Assembly: GCA_028285415.1 (NCBI GenBank)
Contig: JANQPF010000026.1
Location: forward strand, 62,001-126,000
DNA length: 64,000 nucleotides
Direction of reading: 5' to 3'
DNA from: Pseudomonadales bacterium
GTDB lineage: Bacteria > Pseudomonadota > Gammaproteobacteria > Pseudomonadales > Azotimanducaceae
Position numbers and translations under genes: made by a program. Below the pieces are notes generated by a model that saw only the letters and a list, made by a program, of their open reading frames with translations, was not told the origin of the DNA and searched no databases. Positions 33,442-41,202 of this stretch are shown piece by piece. Position 1 is the first letter of the stretch. Each line of letters opens with the position of its first letter.

Positions 33442-34890
33442 TTACATGTTTGCCTTGAAGAATGCCAACGCACGCTCGCGCGCAAACTTGTGCTCGACGA
33501 TGGGTGTGGGGTATCCCTGGACGCCAGCCTGGCTTGGCTCGAACAAGTACTTTGGCGGTACGTCGCGAAGCTCCGGCAGCCAGTGCCGGGTAAACACACC
33601 CGCAGCGTCGAAGCGACTGCCCTGCGAGGCGGGATTGAAAATGCGGAAATAAGGTGCAGCATCAGTGCCGGTGGACGCGCTCCACTGCCAGCCGCCGTTG
33701 TTCGAGGCAAAATCCCCGTCAACCAGACGCGACATGAAATAGCGTTCCCCTTCCCGCCAGTCGATGAGCAGATGCTTCGTGAGGAACATGGCTGCCACCA
33801 TGCGGAGGCGATTATGCATCCAGCCGGTCGCGTTGAGCTGGCGCATCGCTGCATCGACAAAAGGATAACCGGTGCTGCCGGCCTGCCAGGCGGCCAGCTC
33901 CTCCTGTGCCTGACGCCACGGCAGCTGGTCCATCTCTCGTCGAAAGGCATAGCCGAAGCTCACATGGTCGAAGGCGGCTGCGATGTGCCGGTAAAAATCC
34001 CGCCAGGCCAGTTCGCTGATCCACTTCTGCGCGCCCTCTGCAAAGTCCGGTTCGTGTATCGCCTGGCGCTGCGCGGCTTGCATGCATTGACGCGGGGACA
34101 CGCTGCCAACCGCAAGATGAGCTGACAGTCTGCTGGTTCCCGGAAGACTCGGGACATCACGTGCTTCGCCGTAGTGATCCAGCCGTGAGCTGACAAACTC
34201 ATCGAGGAGTTCCGCGGCAGCCGCTTCTCCGGCCGGCCACAGATCTGCACCAAGCGTCATGTGCACCCCGTCAACCGCCTCAGGCAGCGGGCGCTGTTCG
34301 ACGCTGGCGAGAGTCTGTACCTGCGGCGCGTCGCAGGTCGAACGACAGTGCGCTTCGGCCGGCGCCAGCCATTTGCGATAGAACGGCGTAAACACGGTCA
34401 GCGGTGTGCGCTGCCCGCTCAACACATCACCCGGTTTCACCAGAACGTCAGCCGTGTGGCGCACGACGCTGATGCCGTCGGCAGCCAGCGTCGCCGCCAC
34501 GGCATCGTCGCGACGGCGCTCGTCCAGCGGGTATTCGTCCACAAAATGAAGCTGGTCGACCGCAAGCTTTCCGGCAAGGTCAGCGAGCGCAGCCGGCACT
34601 TCGGCGAACGTGGGAGCATCGACGAGCAGAAGCGGAATGTTCAGGGTCTGCAGAGATTTCTGTAGCGCATGCACGGAGCGCAGGAGAAAGGCAAGGCGCC
34701 AGTCGCCCATCCCATGGCTACGCCATTGCTGCACCGATACGCAGAAGCATGCCACAACCTCTGCGCCGCCCTGGCCACCGGCCTTGCCGCCGCCGGCGGC
34801 TGCGCTGAGAGCCGGGTGATCTGTCACCCGCAGGTCGTTCTTGAACCAAACCAGATTGCGCAAGTTGGATGTCTCCGTCATTCCTGACAC
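33442..34890 (-). CDS. phrB: Deoxyribodipyrimidine photolyase (cryptochrome/photolyase family)
   Basis: 482-residue class I CPD photolyase with an MTHF-type antenna domain (residues 1-140, LVWFKNDLRVTDHPAL) and the FAD-binding helical domain. FAD and substrate motifs are TSRLSAHLAVGSVSPRQC, WISELAWRDFYRHI, STGYPFVDAAMRQLNATGWMHNR, MVAAMFLTKHLLIDWREGE and DFASNNGGWQWSASTGTDA. The three-Trp electron chain region is present. GTG 34890 with GGGA upstream is preferred over ATG 34881, whose AGGA is directly adjacent. It repairs UV dimers using blue light. It is divergent from the DUF6265 gene with only 34 bases between starts. Confidence 0.95.
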   Translation of the reverse strand: MSGMTETSNLRNLVWFKNDLRVTDHPALSAAAGGGKAGGQGGAEVVACFCVSVQQWRSHGMGDWRLAFLLRSVHALQKSLQTLNIPLLLVDAPTFAEVPAALADLAGKLAVDQLHFVDEYPLDERRRDDAVAATLAADGISVVRHTADVLVKPGDVLSGQRTPLTVFTPFYRKWLAPAEAHCRSTCDAPQVQTLASVEQRPLPEAVDGVHMTLGADLWPAGEAAAAELLDEFVSSRLDHYGEARDVPSLPGTSRLSAHLAVGSVSPRQCMQAAQRQAIHEPDFAEGAQKWISELAWRDFYRHIAAAFDHVSFGYAFRREMDQLPWRQAQEELAAWQAGSTGYPFVDAAMRQLNATGWMHNRLRMVAAMFLTKHLLIDWREGERYFMSRLVDGDFASNNGGWQWSASTGTDAAPYFRIFNPASQGSRFDAAGVFTRHWLPELRDVPPKYLFEPSQAGVQGYPTPIVEHKFARERALAFFKANM

Positions 34891-34924
34891 ACTCTATCCC
34901 GACGCTCATCATGGGAACGTGAAT

Positions 34925-35386
34925 ATGCGACTGTTGGTTGCACTGCTGCTTGCCCTTGGCACAACGCCGGGCCTGGCAGCCAGCGGCAAAGTATCGGAAC
35001 TCAGCTGGCTCACGGGAAGCTGGGCCGGACCGGTTGGAGATCAGCTGCTGGAGGAAATCTGGAACGCGCCGCGGGCGGGCACCGTTGCTGCTCTGGTGCG
35101 GATGGGCGGCGACGCGGGAACCTCGATGATGGAGATGATTGTAATCAACGAAGAACACGGATCCCTGACGCTGCGCATTCAACAATTCAGCCCCACGTAC
35201 GAGCCGCGCTTCCCGGCACCAGGCGTCCTGGCGCTGACCGCCCTCGATGAAAACACCGCAACCTTCAAAGCAGATCAGCCCGGCGGCCTGCAACAAATTG
35301 TGTACGTTCGTGAAGGAGATACGCTGACAATCACGGTCACGTTACCGGACGGCAACCTCTTCGAAGCTGAACTCTCCGCACGCTGA
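34925..35386 (+). CDS. Exported DUF6265 protein
   Basis: 153-residue protein with a Sec signal (MRLLVALLLALGTTPGLAA) and a DUF6265 core, ELSWLTGSWAGPVGDQLLEEIWNAPRAG, a lipocalin-like small beta-barrel. ATG 34925 has GGGA eight bases upstream; an upstream in-frame ATG at 34841 lies inside the photolyase gene. Followed by another small exported beta protein (DUF1579-like), so the pair may be envelope proteins that bind a small ligand. Function unknown. Confidence 0.82.
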   Translation: MRLLVALLLALGTTPGLAASGKVSELSWLTGSWAGPVGDQLLEEIWNAPRAGTVAALVRMGGDAGTSMMEMIVINEEHGSLTLRIQQFSPTYEPRFPAPGVLALTALDENTATFKADQPGGLQQIVYVREGDTLTITVTLPDGNLFEAELSAR

Positions 35387-35408
35387 TCACTCGACCATGG
35401 GGGTAAAC

Positions 35409-35909
35409 ATGATCACGCTACGCTGTCTCATTGTTCTACTGGCAGGCTGGGCCGGCACCGCTGCAGCAGCACCATGCGAAAGTCCCGAGTACCGCCAGTT
35501 CGATTTCTGGATGGGAGAATGGGAGGTGCACACGCCGGACGGCCAGGCAGCGGGAGAGAATCACATCTCGCGCGAAGAAGGGCTGTGCGTGCTCGTGGAA
35601 CGCTGGCGCAGCGTCCAGGGTGGCACCGGCCAGTCGTACAACTTTCTCGAGCCGGATACCGGCAAATGGCGCCAACTGTGGGTAAGCCAGGGTGCCATCA
35701 TCGACATCAGCGGCGGCTTGACGGACACCGGCGCGATGCGCCTGGAAGGCAGCATTCACTATCACTCGAATGGACGCAAAACAGCGTTCGTTGGTGAATG
35801 GACGCCCAACGAAGACGGCACTGTCACGCAGGCGTTCACGGAGTTCGATGAAACCACCGACACCTGGAAACCCTGGTTCACTGGAATCTACAGCCGTAAA
35901 GGGGGCTGA
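35409..35909 (+). CDS. Exported DUF1579-like protein
   Basis: 166-residue exported protein. ATG 35409 is preferred over 35397 because GGGGG lies five bases before it; the signal peptide is MITLRCLIVLLAGWAGTAAA. The core FDFWMGEWEVHTPDGQAAGENHIS, LEPDTGKWRQLWVSQG and HYHSNGRKTAFVGEWTPNEDGTV is typical of DUF1579-type barrels. The preceding gene ends 22 bases upstream, so they are probably co-transcribed. No enzymatic residues are evident. Confidence 0.8.
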   Translation: MITLRCLIVLLAGWAGTAAAAPCESPEYRQFDFWMGEWEVHTPDGQAAGENHISREEGLCVLVERWRSVQGGTGQSYNFLEPDTGKWRQLWVSQGAIIDISGGLTDTGAMRLEGSIHYHSNGRKTAFVGEWTPNEDGTVTQAFTEFDETTDTWKPWFTGIYSRKGG

Positions 35910-35989
35910 CCCGAGCTTTGCCGACTTGCCTGGCTGATGCATTCAAGGCACCGTACCTTCTCTAACTTCAACAGGGAACGCGGACAGTC

Positions 35990-36763
35990 ATGGCAATTCT
36001 CGATGGTCAACATGCACTCATTACCGGCGGTGGCAGCGGCATCGGTCTTGCCTGTGCAGCGGCGTTCGTCGCAGACGGCGCTCGAGTGACGCTGGTGGGA
36101 CGGACTGAGGACAAGCTCAAATCTGCCGCTGCAAGCCTGGGTCCGCTTGCCGAGATTGCCGTTGCCGATACCAGCAGTGAAACACAGATTGCCGACGCCG
36201 TGGCGGCAGCAGAGCGGAGGGCACCGCTGACGATTGCGGTTGCCAACGCAGGCACAGGAGGCGCTTCACCCTTTTTCGATACGGACGCGGAGGACTGGCG
36301 GCGGGTCATGGCAACCAATCTGGATGGCGTATTTTTCACCTTCAAGCATGCGGGTTCCGCGATCGCCGCCAACGGCGGTGGCGCCATGTGCGCAATCTCC
36401 TCCATCGCCGGCCTCAGGACGCACAAGCTGATGAGCGCCTACTGCACGAGCAAGGCAGCCGTCGACATGCTGGTTCGCAATACGGCCGATGAGCTGGGCG
36501 CCAGTAACATCCGGGTCAACAGTGTCTGCCCGGGGTTGGTCGTGACAGAGTTGTCCACCGCGCTGCATGAAACGCCGGCCATGCGCGAGGACTACCTTTC
36601 CTGCATGCCCATTGCCCGCGTTGGCGAGCCCGCAGACATCGGTCAGGCAGTGCGTTTTTTGTGCGGGCCGGAGTCGAGCTGGATCACGGGACTCGTGATG
36701 CCCGTCGACGGTGGCCACCACCTGCGACGGGGTCCCAACCTGGAAGTCATGCTCGGAGGCTGA
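35990..36763 (+). CDS. Short-chain dehydrogenase/reductase
   Basis: 257-residue classical SDR with TGGGSGIGLACAAAF near residue 12, VANAGTGG near 85, SSIAGLRTHKLMSAYCTSKAA (catalytic Ser, Tyr, Lys) and PGLVVTELSTALHETP. The basic VGRTEDK after beta-2 suggests NADP(H). The next gene, an LLM oxidoreductase, starts 4 bases after its stop, so the two act together. The substrate is unknown; a keto-acyl or cyclic alcohol is likely from context. Confidence 0.9.
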   Translation: MAILDGQHALITGGGSGIGLACAAAFVADGARVTLVGRTEDKLKSAAASLGPLAEIAVADTSSETQIADAVAAAERRAPLTIAVANAGTGGASPFFDTDAEDWRRVMATNLDGVFFTFKHAGSAIAANGGGAMCAISSIAGLRTHKLMSAYCTSKAAVDMLVRNTADELGASNIRVNSVCPGLVVTELSTALHETPAMREDYLSCMPIARVGEPADIGQAVRFLCGPESSWITGLVMPVDGGHHLRRGPNLEVMLGG

Positions 36764-36766
36764 TAC

Positions 36767-37660
36767 GTGGAGTACTTCGTCAACTATTCGCCATCGAGCT
36801 ACGACAACCCGGGCCGGTGGGCGGCAGACAAAGAAACCGAAGGCTGGCACGGCGTATGCGCCAGCGACCACTTCTGGGTTGGTGACACCCTCTACCCCCA
36901 CGTCTTCGTTGCCGCCACCGAAATGGCCTGCGCTACCGAGCGCCTGCAGATCACCACATCGTTCTGCAATAACCTCTTCCGTTCACCCGTCGAATTTGCC
37001 CAGGCTGCCCTTTCCCTGCAGGTGGCAGCGGGCGGGCGGTTCGAAGCCGGACTCGGCGCAGGTTGGCTCGAGGACGAAATGGTGGCCGCCGGCCAGGCCT
37101 ACCCGGATGGTCCCACACGCGTGTCGATGTACGTCGAAGCGCTGCAGATCGTGCGGGAACTGCTGACGACACAGCAGTGCAAATTCAACGGCGAGCACTA
37201 CCAGATTGACGTGACAGGTCCGCGCCGCCTCGCCGCGGCGTGGGATACACCGCCACCGCTCATCGCCGCCGCCGGCGGTCCGCGCTCGATACGCGAATCG
37301 GCGCCGCTGGTTGATCGGCTCGAGATCAAAGCCAGCGCCCGGGCAACGCGTCCCGGCAGCCTCGACTTCTCCATTATGGCTTCAGTGACGGAGGAAGAGC
37401 TCGCAACCAACGCCGCGCGTGCTCGCGCGGCCAACCCCGAAGTGCCCCTGGGCGTGTTCATCCTGGTTGCAGCCGGTGACAGCCCGGCGGTGCAGGGCTT
37501 GAAAGCCTCGCTCGGCGACGGCTTTTTGAGCCGCTTCATGGGTGCCCCCGCTGACGTGGCCGAGGCGCTCGAGCGTTTGAGCGTGCACGGCATTGATCGG
37601 GTGCAGCTGACGGAGCTTGCACCCGATTCGCACAGTCACCTGGCAGAGGTGCTGCTTTAG
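36767..37660 (+). CDS. LLM-class flavin/F420-dependent oxidoreductase
   Basis: 297-residue luciferase-like enzyme. GTG 36767 follows GGAGG at seven bases and gives (M)EYFVNYSPSSYDNPGRWAAD. Family features are GVCASDHFWVGDTLYPHVF, LQITTSFCNNLFRSPVEFAQ, GGRFEAGLGAGWLEDE and RVSMYVEALQIVRELL. It resembles the F420-dependent LLM group. A PPOX-like protein (37670) that could bind the same cofactor lies convergent and adjacent. Cofactor identity needs biochemical or genome-wide evidence. Confidence 0.86.
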   Translation: MEYFVNYSPSSYDNPGRWAADKETEGWHGVCASDHFWVGDTLYPHVFVAATEMACATERLQITTSFCNNLFRSPVEFAQAALSLQVAAGGRFEAGLGAGWLEDEMVAAGQAYPDGPTRVSMYVEALQIVRELLTTQQCKFNGEHYQIDVTGPRRLAAAWDTPPPLIAAAGGPRSIRESAPLVDRLEIKASARATRPGSLDFSIMASVTEEELATNAARARAANPEVPLGVFILVAAGDSPAVQGLKASLGDGFLSRFMGAPADVAEALERLSVHGIDRVQLTELAPDSHSHLAEVLL

Positions 37661-37669
37661 GGGCTCCGG

Positions 37670-38080
37670 CTAACGGATCACCCCGTATACCCGTGCGGGT
37701 CTCAGCCGCAGAATGACCCGGTCCTGAGATTCGAGCCACCCCGGCATATCCTCCGGCTCGCTGTAGCCCGTGTCGGCGATGTTGGCGAAGACCTTCTTCG
37801 TATCTGCCAGCAGGTTTTCCTTGGTAACCACCGCGTCCGCCTCTATCGCCACGAAGTTGAAAGGTTCGGCGTTGCTGATGATGCAGAGGTTGACGCGGGC
37901 ATCAGCCTCGATGGAGCTCCGTTTGAACGTGCCGCCCGGCGTGCTGATTACTAACTCATCCCCGTCGCGGGCATAGGCAACGACCGAGCTGGACGGCTGC
38001 CCGTTGCCGCGCAGCGTCGTCAATACCGCCCAGCGATGCACGCTGACGAATTCGTCCCACTGTGGATTGCCACCAATCAT
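37670..38080 (-). CDS. PPOX-class split-barrel flavin/F420-binding protein
   Basis: 136-residue split-barrel protein. ATG 38080 lies 4 bases after GGAGG and overlaps the epoxide hydrolase stop (ATGA). The core reads VSVHRWAVLTTLRGNGQPSSSVVAYARDGDELVISTPGGTFKRSSIEADARVNLCI, the PPOX-class pattern with a Lys/Arg pair for cofactor phosphate. Members of this group are F420- or FMN-dependent reductases. Co-translation with an epoxide hydrolase suggests a role in reducing or handling an oxygenated ring product. Confidence 0.83.
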   Translation of the reverse strand: MIGGNPQWDEFVSVHRWAVLTTLRGNGQPSSSVVAYARDGDELVISTPGGTFKRSSIEADARVNLCIISNAEPFNFVAIEADAVVTKENLLADTKKVFANIADTGYSEPEDMPGWLESQDRVILRLRPARVYGVIR

Positions 38081-39030
38081 GCCGCCTCCACGGGATCGTG
38101 TAGCTCGGCATGCCAGCGGAACTCCGGCACGGGCCGACCCTGGAGAAATGCGCTCATCATGGCGTTGACCGCCTCCGGCTGCTCCTGCTGCACCCAGTGG
38201 GAGACTTTGGGAAGGTAACGAATGGTCAGATCGCGAACGAAGTTCTCCGTGCCATACGTCGTCTCTTTGGTGAGCGCCACGTCGTCCTCGCCCCACACCA
38301 TGAGCGTCGGCGTTTCGATGATCGGAAAGCCGAGGTCACGCTGGCGCTTCGCGCCGCCGCCGCGGACCAGCGCTCGGTAATAGTTGACCATTGCGGTAAG
38401 CGCTCCGGGTTGCGCGGCGTTGCGCCGATAGACTTCACACACCTCATCAGGGAACTGACCCGGATCTGAAGAAGAATTGCGCATCACGTCCCGCATGGCC
38501 GCAGCCTCATTGCGCCCGAAAAGCTTTTCCGGCAGAGATGGGATCTGGAAGAAAAAAATGTACCAGGACTTCTTCAGCTGCTCGAGGTTGAATCCCTGGC
38601 TCATCGACTGCGGATGCGGCACGTTGCAGATGACAAGATGTTCGAGCGGACGTATCTGGCGCATTGCGAAGTACCACGCAATGACCGCGCCCCAATCGTG
38701 TGCCAGCATGATGGTCTCACTGCAGCCGCTGGCGTCGATGAGCTGAGCGACATCTTCCATCAACGTTTCGATCGCATATGCGCCCACGCCGTCCGGCTTG
38801 GAAGAGTTACCGTAACCCCGCAGGTTCGGGGCCCAGACCTGGTAGCCGAGATCGGCAAGTACCGGCAGCTGATAACGCCAGGAATAGCTGTGCTCGGGAA
38901 AACCGTGCAGACAGATAGCCAGGCGATCTCCTTCGCCACACTTATCGACCTCAAACCGCAACCCGTTGGCGTCGACAAACTCTGTGCGGATCCGCGGATC
39001 ACGTTCTGATGCGGGAACAATATCGGCCAC
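38077..39030 (-). CDS. Epoxide hydrolase-like alpha/beta hydrolase
   Basis: 317-residue alpha/beta hydrolase. Features are the oxyanion motif CLHGFPEHSYSWRYQL, LRGYGNSSKP, the Asp nucleophile in MLAHDWGAVIAWYFA, cap tyrosines (SWYIFFF, VNYYRALV), an acid in VWGEDDVAL and the final His in LPKVSHWVQQEQPEAVN. All match microbial soluble epoxide hydrolases (or the related haloalkane dehalogenases, less likely because of HGFPE). Transcribed away from the LLM gene and coupled to the PPOX-like gene. Third epoxide-opening enzyme in a 10-kb stretch. Confidence 0.92.
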   Translation of the reverse strand: MADIVPASERDPRIRTEFVDANGLRFEVDKCGEGDRLAICLHGFPEHSYSWRYQLPVLADLGYQVWAPNLRGYGNSSKPDGVGAYAIETLMEDVAQLIDASGCSETIMLAHDWGAVIAWYFAMRQIRPLEHLVICNVPHPQSMSQGFNLEQLKKSWYIFFFQIPSLPEKLFGRNEAAAMRDVMRNSSSDPGQFPDEVCEVYRRNAAQPGALTAMVNYYRALVRGGGAKRQRDLGFPIIETPTLMVWGEDDVALTKETTYGTENFVRDLTIRYLPKVSHWVQQEQPEAVNAMMSAFLQGRPVPEFRWHAELHDPVEAA

Positions 39031-39132
39031 GGGGTCAGCTTCCTTGATGGAAAAAGGGCCTGCTACTCTATACCGCGGAGATAGGGACAGCCAGGGCTGT
39101 CGGGCAATACGCGAGATTGGCCGCCGCCAACG

Positions 39133-40098
39133 TCAGGCCGCCGACGAACGGCGCCAGCTGGCGCCTTTGAAATGACGCCAGGCACTCCACATGTCCCAGA
39201 CACAGAAGCCTGAGATCACCAGGAGGCTGATGCGCAGGGTGCGATCTACCAGGTTGGTAAGAAACTCGGATTGATCACCTGCCGTCTCATTGGCAACCAC
39301 AACAATCTCCGGGCTGGTCACGAGCACAATGAGCACGGCCACCAGCGCCGTGTTGCAAGCAATCTCGAGAACCAGCGATGGCCTCTGCCAGACGCCTTTC
39401 ATGAGCACGTAAAGATGTAGCACAAAGCAGGCGCCGACGAGCACGTTGAACGGCCAGAAGTAAGCTGCCCACACCTGACCCAGATTGAATACAAAACTGC
39501 CGGAGTCACCGTTGATCACGTTTGGTAGAACGAGCACGTTGTTCCACCAGAGCAGAAATACGCCTTCCGTCACCAGATTGGTCATCACGTCACCACGATC
39601 GATAATGCCGAGGCTGCCCGAAGCAAGGCGCCGAGGCTGCCAGCTTTCATACCAGCCGAGCCTTTCGCCGGAGTATTCAATTGCTACAAAGACGCCGGTG
39701 GTCACAACAAGAATCCAGAACAAGAGTGAAACGCCCACATCAATCAGTGACCAGACGCCAACCTGCCAGCCTTCTGCGAAAGCGGCCACCAGGCTGACCA
39801 CAACAACCCCAACCGCCGCGATCGTCAGCAACACTCGCAGCGTGTGCAGAAACGCGGGATAGAGATCGGGCCCGATGAGATAGCGAACCGGACGATACTC
39901 ACTGGCCACCTTCAGCGGATGGCCGAACCGCTGCAGCACAGCCTGGGCATGCTGCACATCGGGTTCAACACCGGCTTGTGCGGCGCGATCACCAATTTCT
40001 TCTTCCAGGGTGACTTTGAGTTCCGCAAGGATGTCCTGACGGGAATCCTCCGGAAGATGTTGGCCTATTTCGATTAGGTAGCTGTCGACGATTTCCAT
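39133..40098 (-). CDS. HAAS-domain multi-pass membrane protein (PadR partner)
   Basis: 321-residue protein. The N-terminal 75 residues are a soluble HAAS-type domain (VDSYLIEIGQHLPEDSRQDILAELKVTLEEEIGDR) of the kind found next to PadR regulators. About six hydrophobic segments follow (for example LLTIAAVGVVVVSLVAAFA and LLVISGFCVWDMWSAW). ATG 40098 shares one base with the PadR stop and has AGGAG six bases upstream; an in-frame GTG at 40101 is less likely. The pair is a standard envelope-sensing regulator/membrane-effector module whose signal here is unknown. Confidence 0.83.
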   Translation of the reverse strand: MEIVDSYLIEIGQHLPEDSRQDILAELKVTLEEEIGDRAAQAGVEPDVQHAQAVLQRFGHPLKVASEYRPVRYLIGPDLYPAFLHTLRVLLTIAAVGVVVVSLVAAFAEGWQVGVWSLIDVGVSLLFWILVVTTGVFVAIEYSGERLGWYESWQPRRLASGSLGIIDRGDVMTNLVTEGVFLLWWNNVLVLPNVINGDSGSFVFNLGQVWAAYFWPFNVLVGACFVLHLYVLMKGVWQRPSLVLEIACNTALVAVLIVLVTSPEIVVVANETAGDQSEFLTNLVDRTLRISLLVISGFCVWDMWSAWRHFKGASWRRSSAA

Positions 40099-40439
40099 CA
40101 CTCGCTCCTGCCTGTGGTTTTCTGAATGCTCGTGTTCAACAGCTGCCAGTCGTGCATGAGCTGCGCGTAGATCTCACGACCGTCTGTCGACAGGCGGTAG
40201 AACCGCTTCCTGCGCTTGTCCTCCTCTCGCCACTCGCTGGTGAGCAGCCCCTGTTTTTCCAGACGCCGGATCAATGGGTACAGCGTGCCCTCCTCGACGT
40301 GCAAACCCCGATCCACGAGGTTCTTACGCAGGGAGTACCCGTAGTGCTCCCGCTGCAGCTGGCCGAGTACGGCCAGCACAATCGCACCCCGACGCATTTC
40401 GGAAAGTAACTTTTCGGCGATCTGCGGATCCAGGCTCAT
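40098..40439 (-). CDS. PadR-family transcriptional regulator
   Basis: 113-residue winged-helix repressor of the PadR group. EMRRGAIVLAVLGQLQREHYGYSLRKNL is the recognition core, GLHVEEGTLYPLIRRLEKQGLLTSEW the wing, and the C-terminal helix is the dimer arm. It probably represses its own operon with the HAAS membrane gene; an AT-rich palindromic region at 40448-40494, directly upstream of its ATG, is the likely operator. The ligand or signal is unknown. Confidence 0.93.
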   Translation of the reverse strand: MSLDPQIAEKLLSEMRRGAIVLAVLGQLQREHYGYSLRKNLVDRGLHVEEGTLYPLIRRLEKQGLLTSEWREEDKRRKRFYRLSTDGREIYAQLMHDWQLLNTSIQKTTGRSE

Positions 40440-40447
40440 GCGGTCTA

Positions 40448-40494
40448 TACTGTTTGTGATACATTGTGTGTCACATACTATGTATTACACAGTA
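40448..40494 (-). promoter_or_regulatory. Candidate PadR operator overlapping the promoter
   Basis: A strikingly AT-rich block in a GC-rich genome contains nested inverted repeats. TACTGT (40448-40453) pairs with ACAGTA (40489-40494), and ATACAT (40459-40464) pairs with ATGTAT (40480-40485). The ATGT/ACAT halves resemble known PadR sites. It starts 9 bases upstream of the regulator ATG, so binding would block the promoter. Repression is inferred, not shown. Confidence 0.6.
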
Positions 40495-40529
40495 AAAAAG
40501 CAAGCTCTACCACGCAACGAAAAAAGGAT

Positions 40530-41048
40530 TCAGGTTCGAATGGGTTGACTGCCGTCCCAGCCCTCGGACGCAGCGGCTATTTCGCGGAAACGCTCGACCA
40601 CACCCGCCCGGCGGGAAACCACCTCGAGCATGCAGCCCATGAGCGGGCGCGTATCGTAGTAGGCGAATGACACATCACCGACAACGCCCCGATTGGCTGT
40701 CGGGTAACCGAGCTTTTCGAAGTAGCTGGTGTCCGCCTCGATGTCCTCTGTCCATACGCACATATGATGGAAACCCATTTTCCCAGCCGGCACGCTGTCG
40801 CGGTACGCGCAGCGGTCAACCAGCGGCTGGATCAGCTCAATCTGGACCGGACCCGCCTGACCAAGCGCCACAATCATGTCGAGCCTGGCGGGTACACCCC
40901 GGTAGGTCACCTGGGTGAACGCATCCCGATACTCGGTCACGAAAAACGGACCGACGCCCATCTCATTGACCCACTTCAGACACGCCGCCTCGACGTCGTC
41001 CACGACCCAGGCGTTTTGAAAGATGGTGCGATCAGTCGGCTTGTCCAC
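40530..41048 (-). CDS. VOC-superfamily (glyoxalase-like) protein
   Basis: 172-residue single VOC-type protein. GTG 41048 follows a run of six G residues and gives (M)DKPTDRTIFQNAWVVDDVEAAC; the longer frame to 41108 adds no conserved residues. FFVTEYRDAFTQVTYRG, QIELIQPLVDRCAYRD and GFHHMCVWTEDIEADTSYFEKLGYPTANRG match a glyoxalase_4-like module with His and Glu metal candidates. It is a single gene divergent from the HD-GYP gene. Specific reaction not assigned. Confidence 0.8.
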   Translation of the reverse strand: MDKPTDRTIFQNAWVVDDVEAACLKWVNEMGVGPFFVTEYRDAFTQVTYRGVPARLDMIVALGQAGPVQIELIQPLVDRCAYRDSVPAGKMGFHHMCVWTEDIEADTSYFEKLGYPTANRGVVGDVSFAYYDTRPLMGCMLEVVSRRAGVVERFREIAAASEGWDGSQPIRT

Positions 41049-41202
41049 GATTCCCCCCGGGAAATGTACGCAAAAACCAATAGCACCGGGCTCTCGCGTG
41101 AAAGTCAATTCTTTGGCACACCCCGGGAAGAGTGAACCAGTTCACACAGGAAACTCGTCGCCTGTCCTATTATGCGAGCACCTGTATATCCCAGCGATAT
41201 CA

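Noticed and set aside
32345-33652. 435-codon plus-strand frame opposite the DUF7064-like and photolyase genes
   Set aside because: Spans the ends of two real genes on the other strand and has no domain pattern.
39086-39101. Hairpin GACAGC-CAGG-GCTGTC as a rho-independent terminator
   Set aside because: Six-bp stem without a following T-tract on either strand; kept only as an observation.
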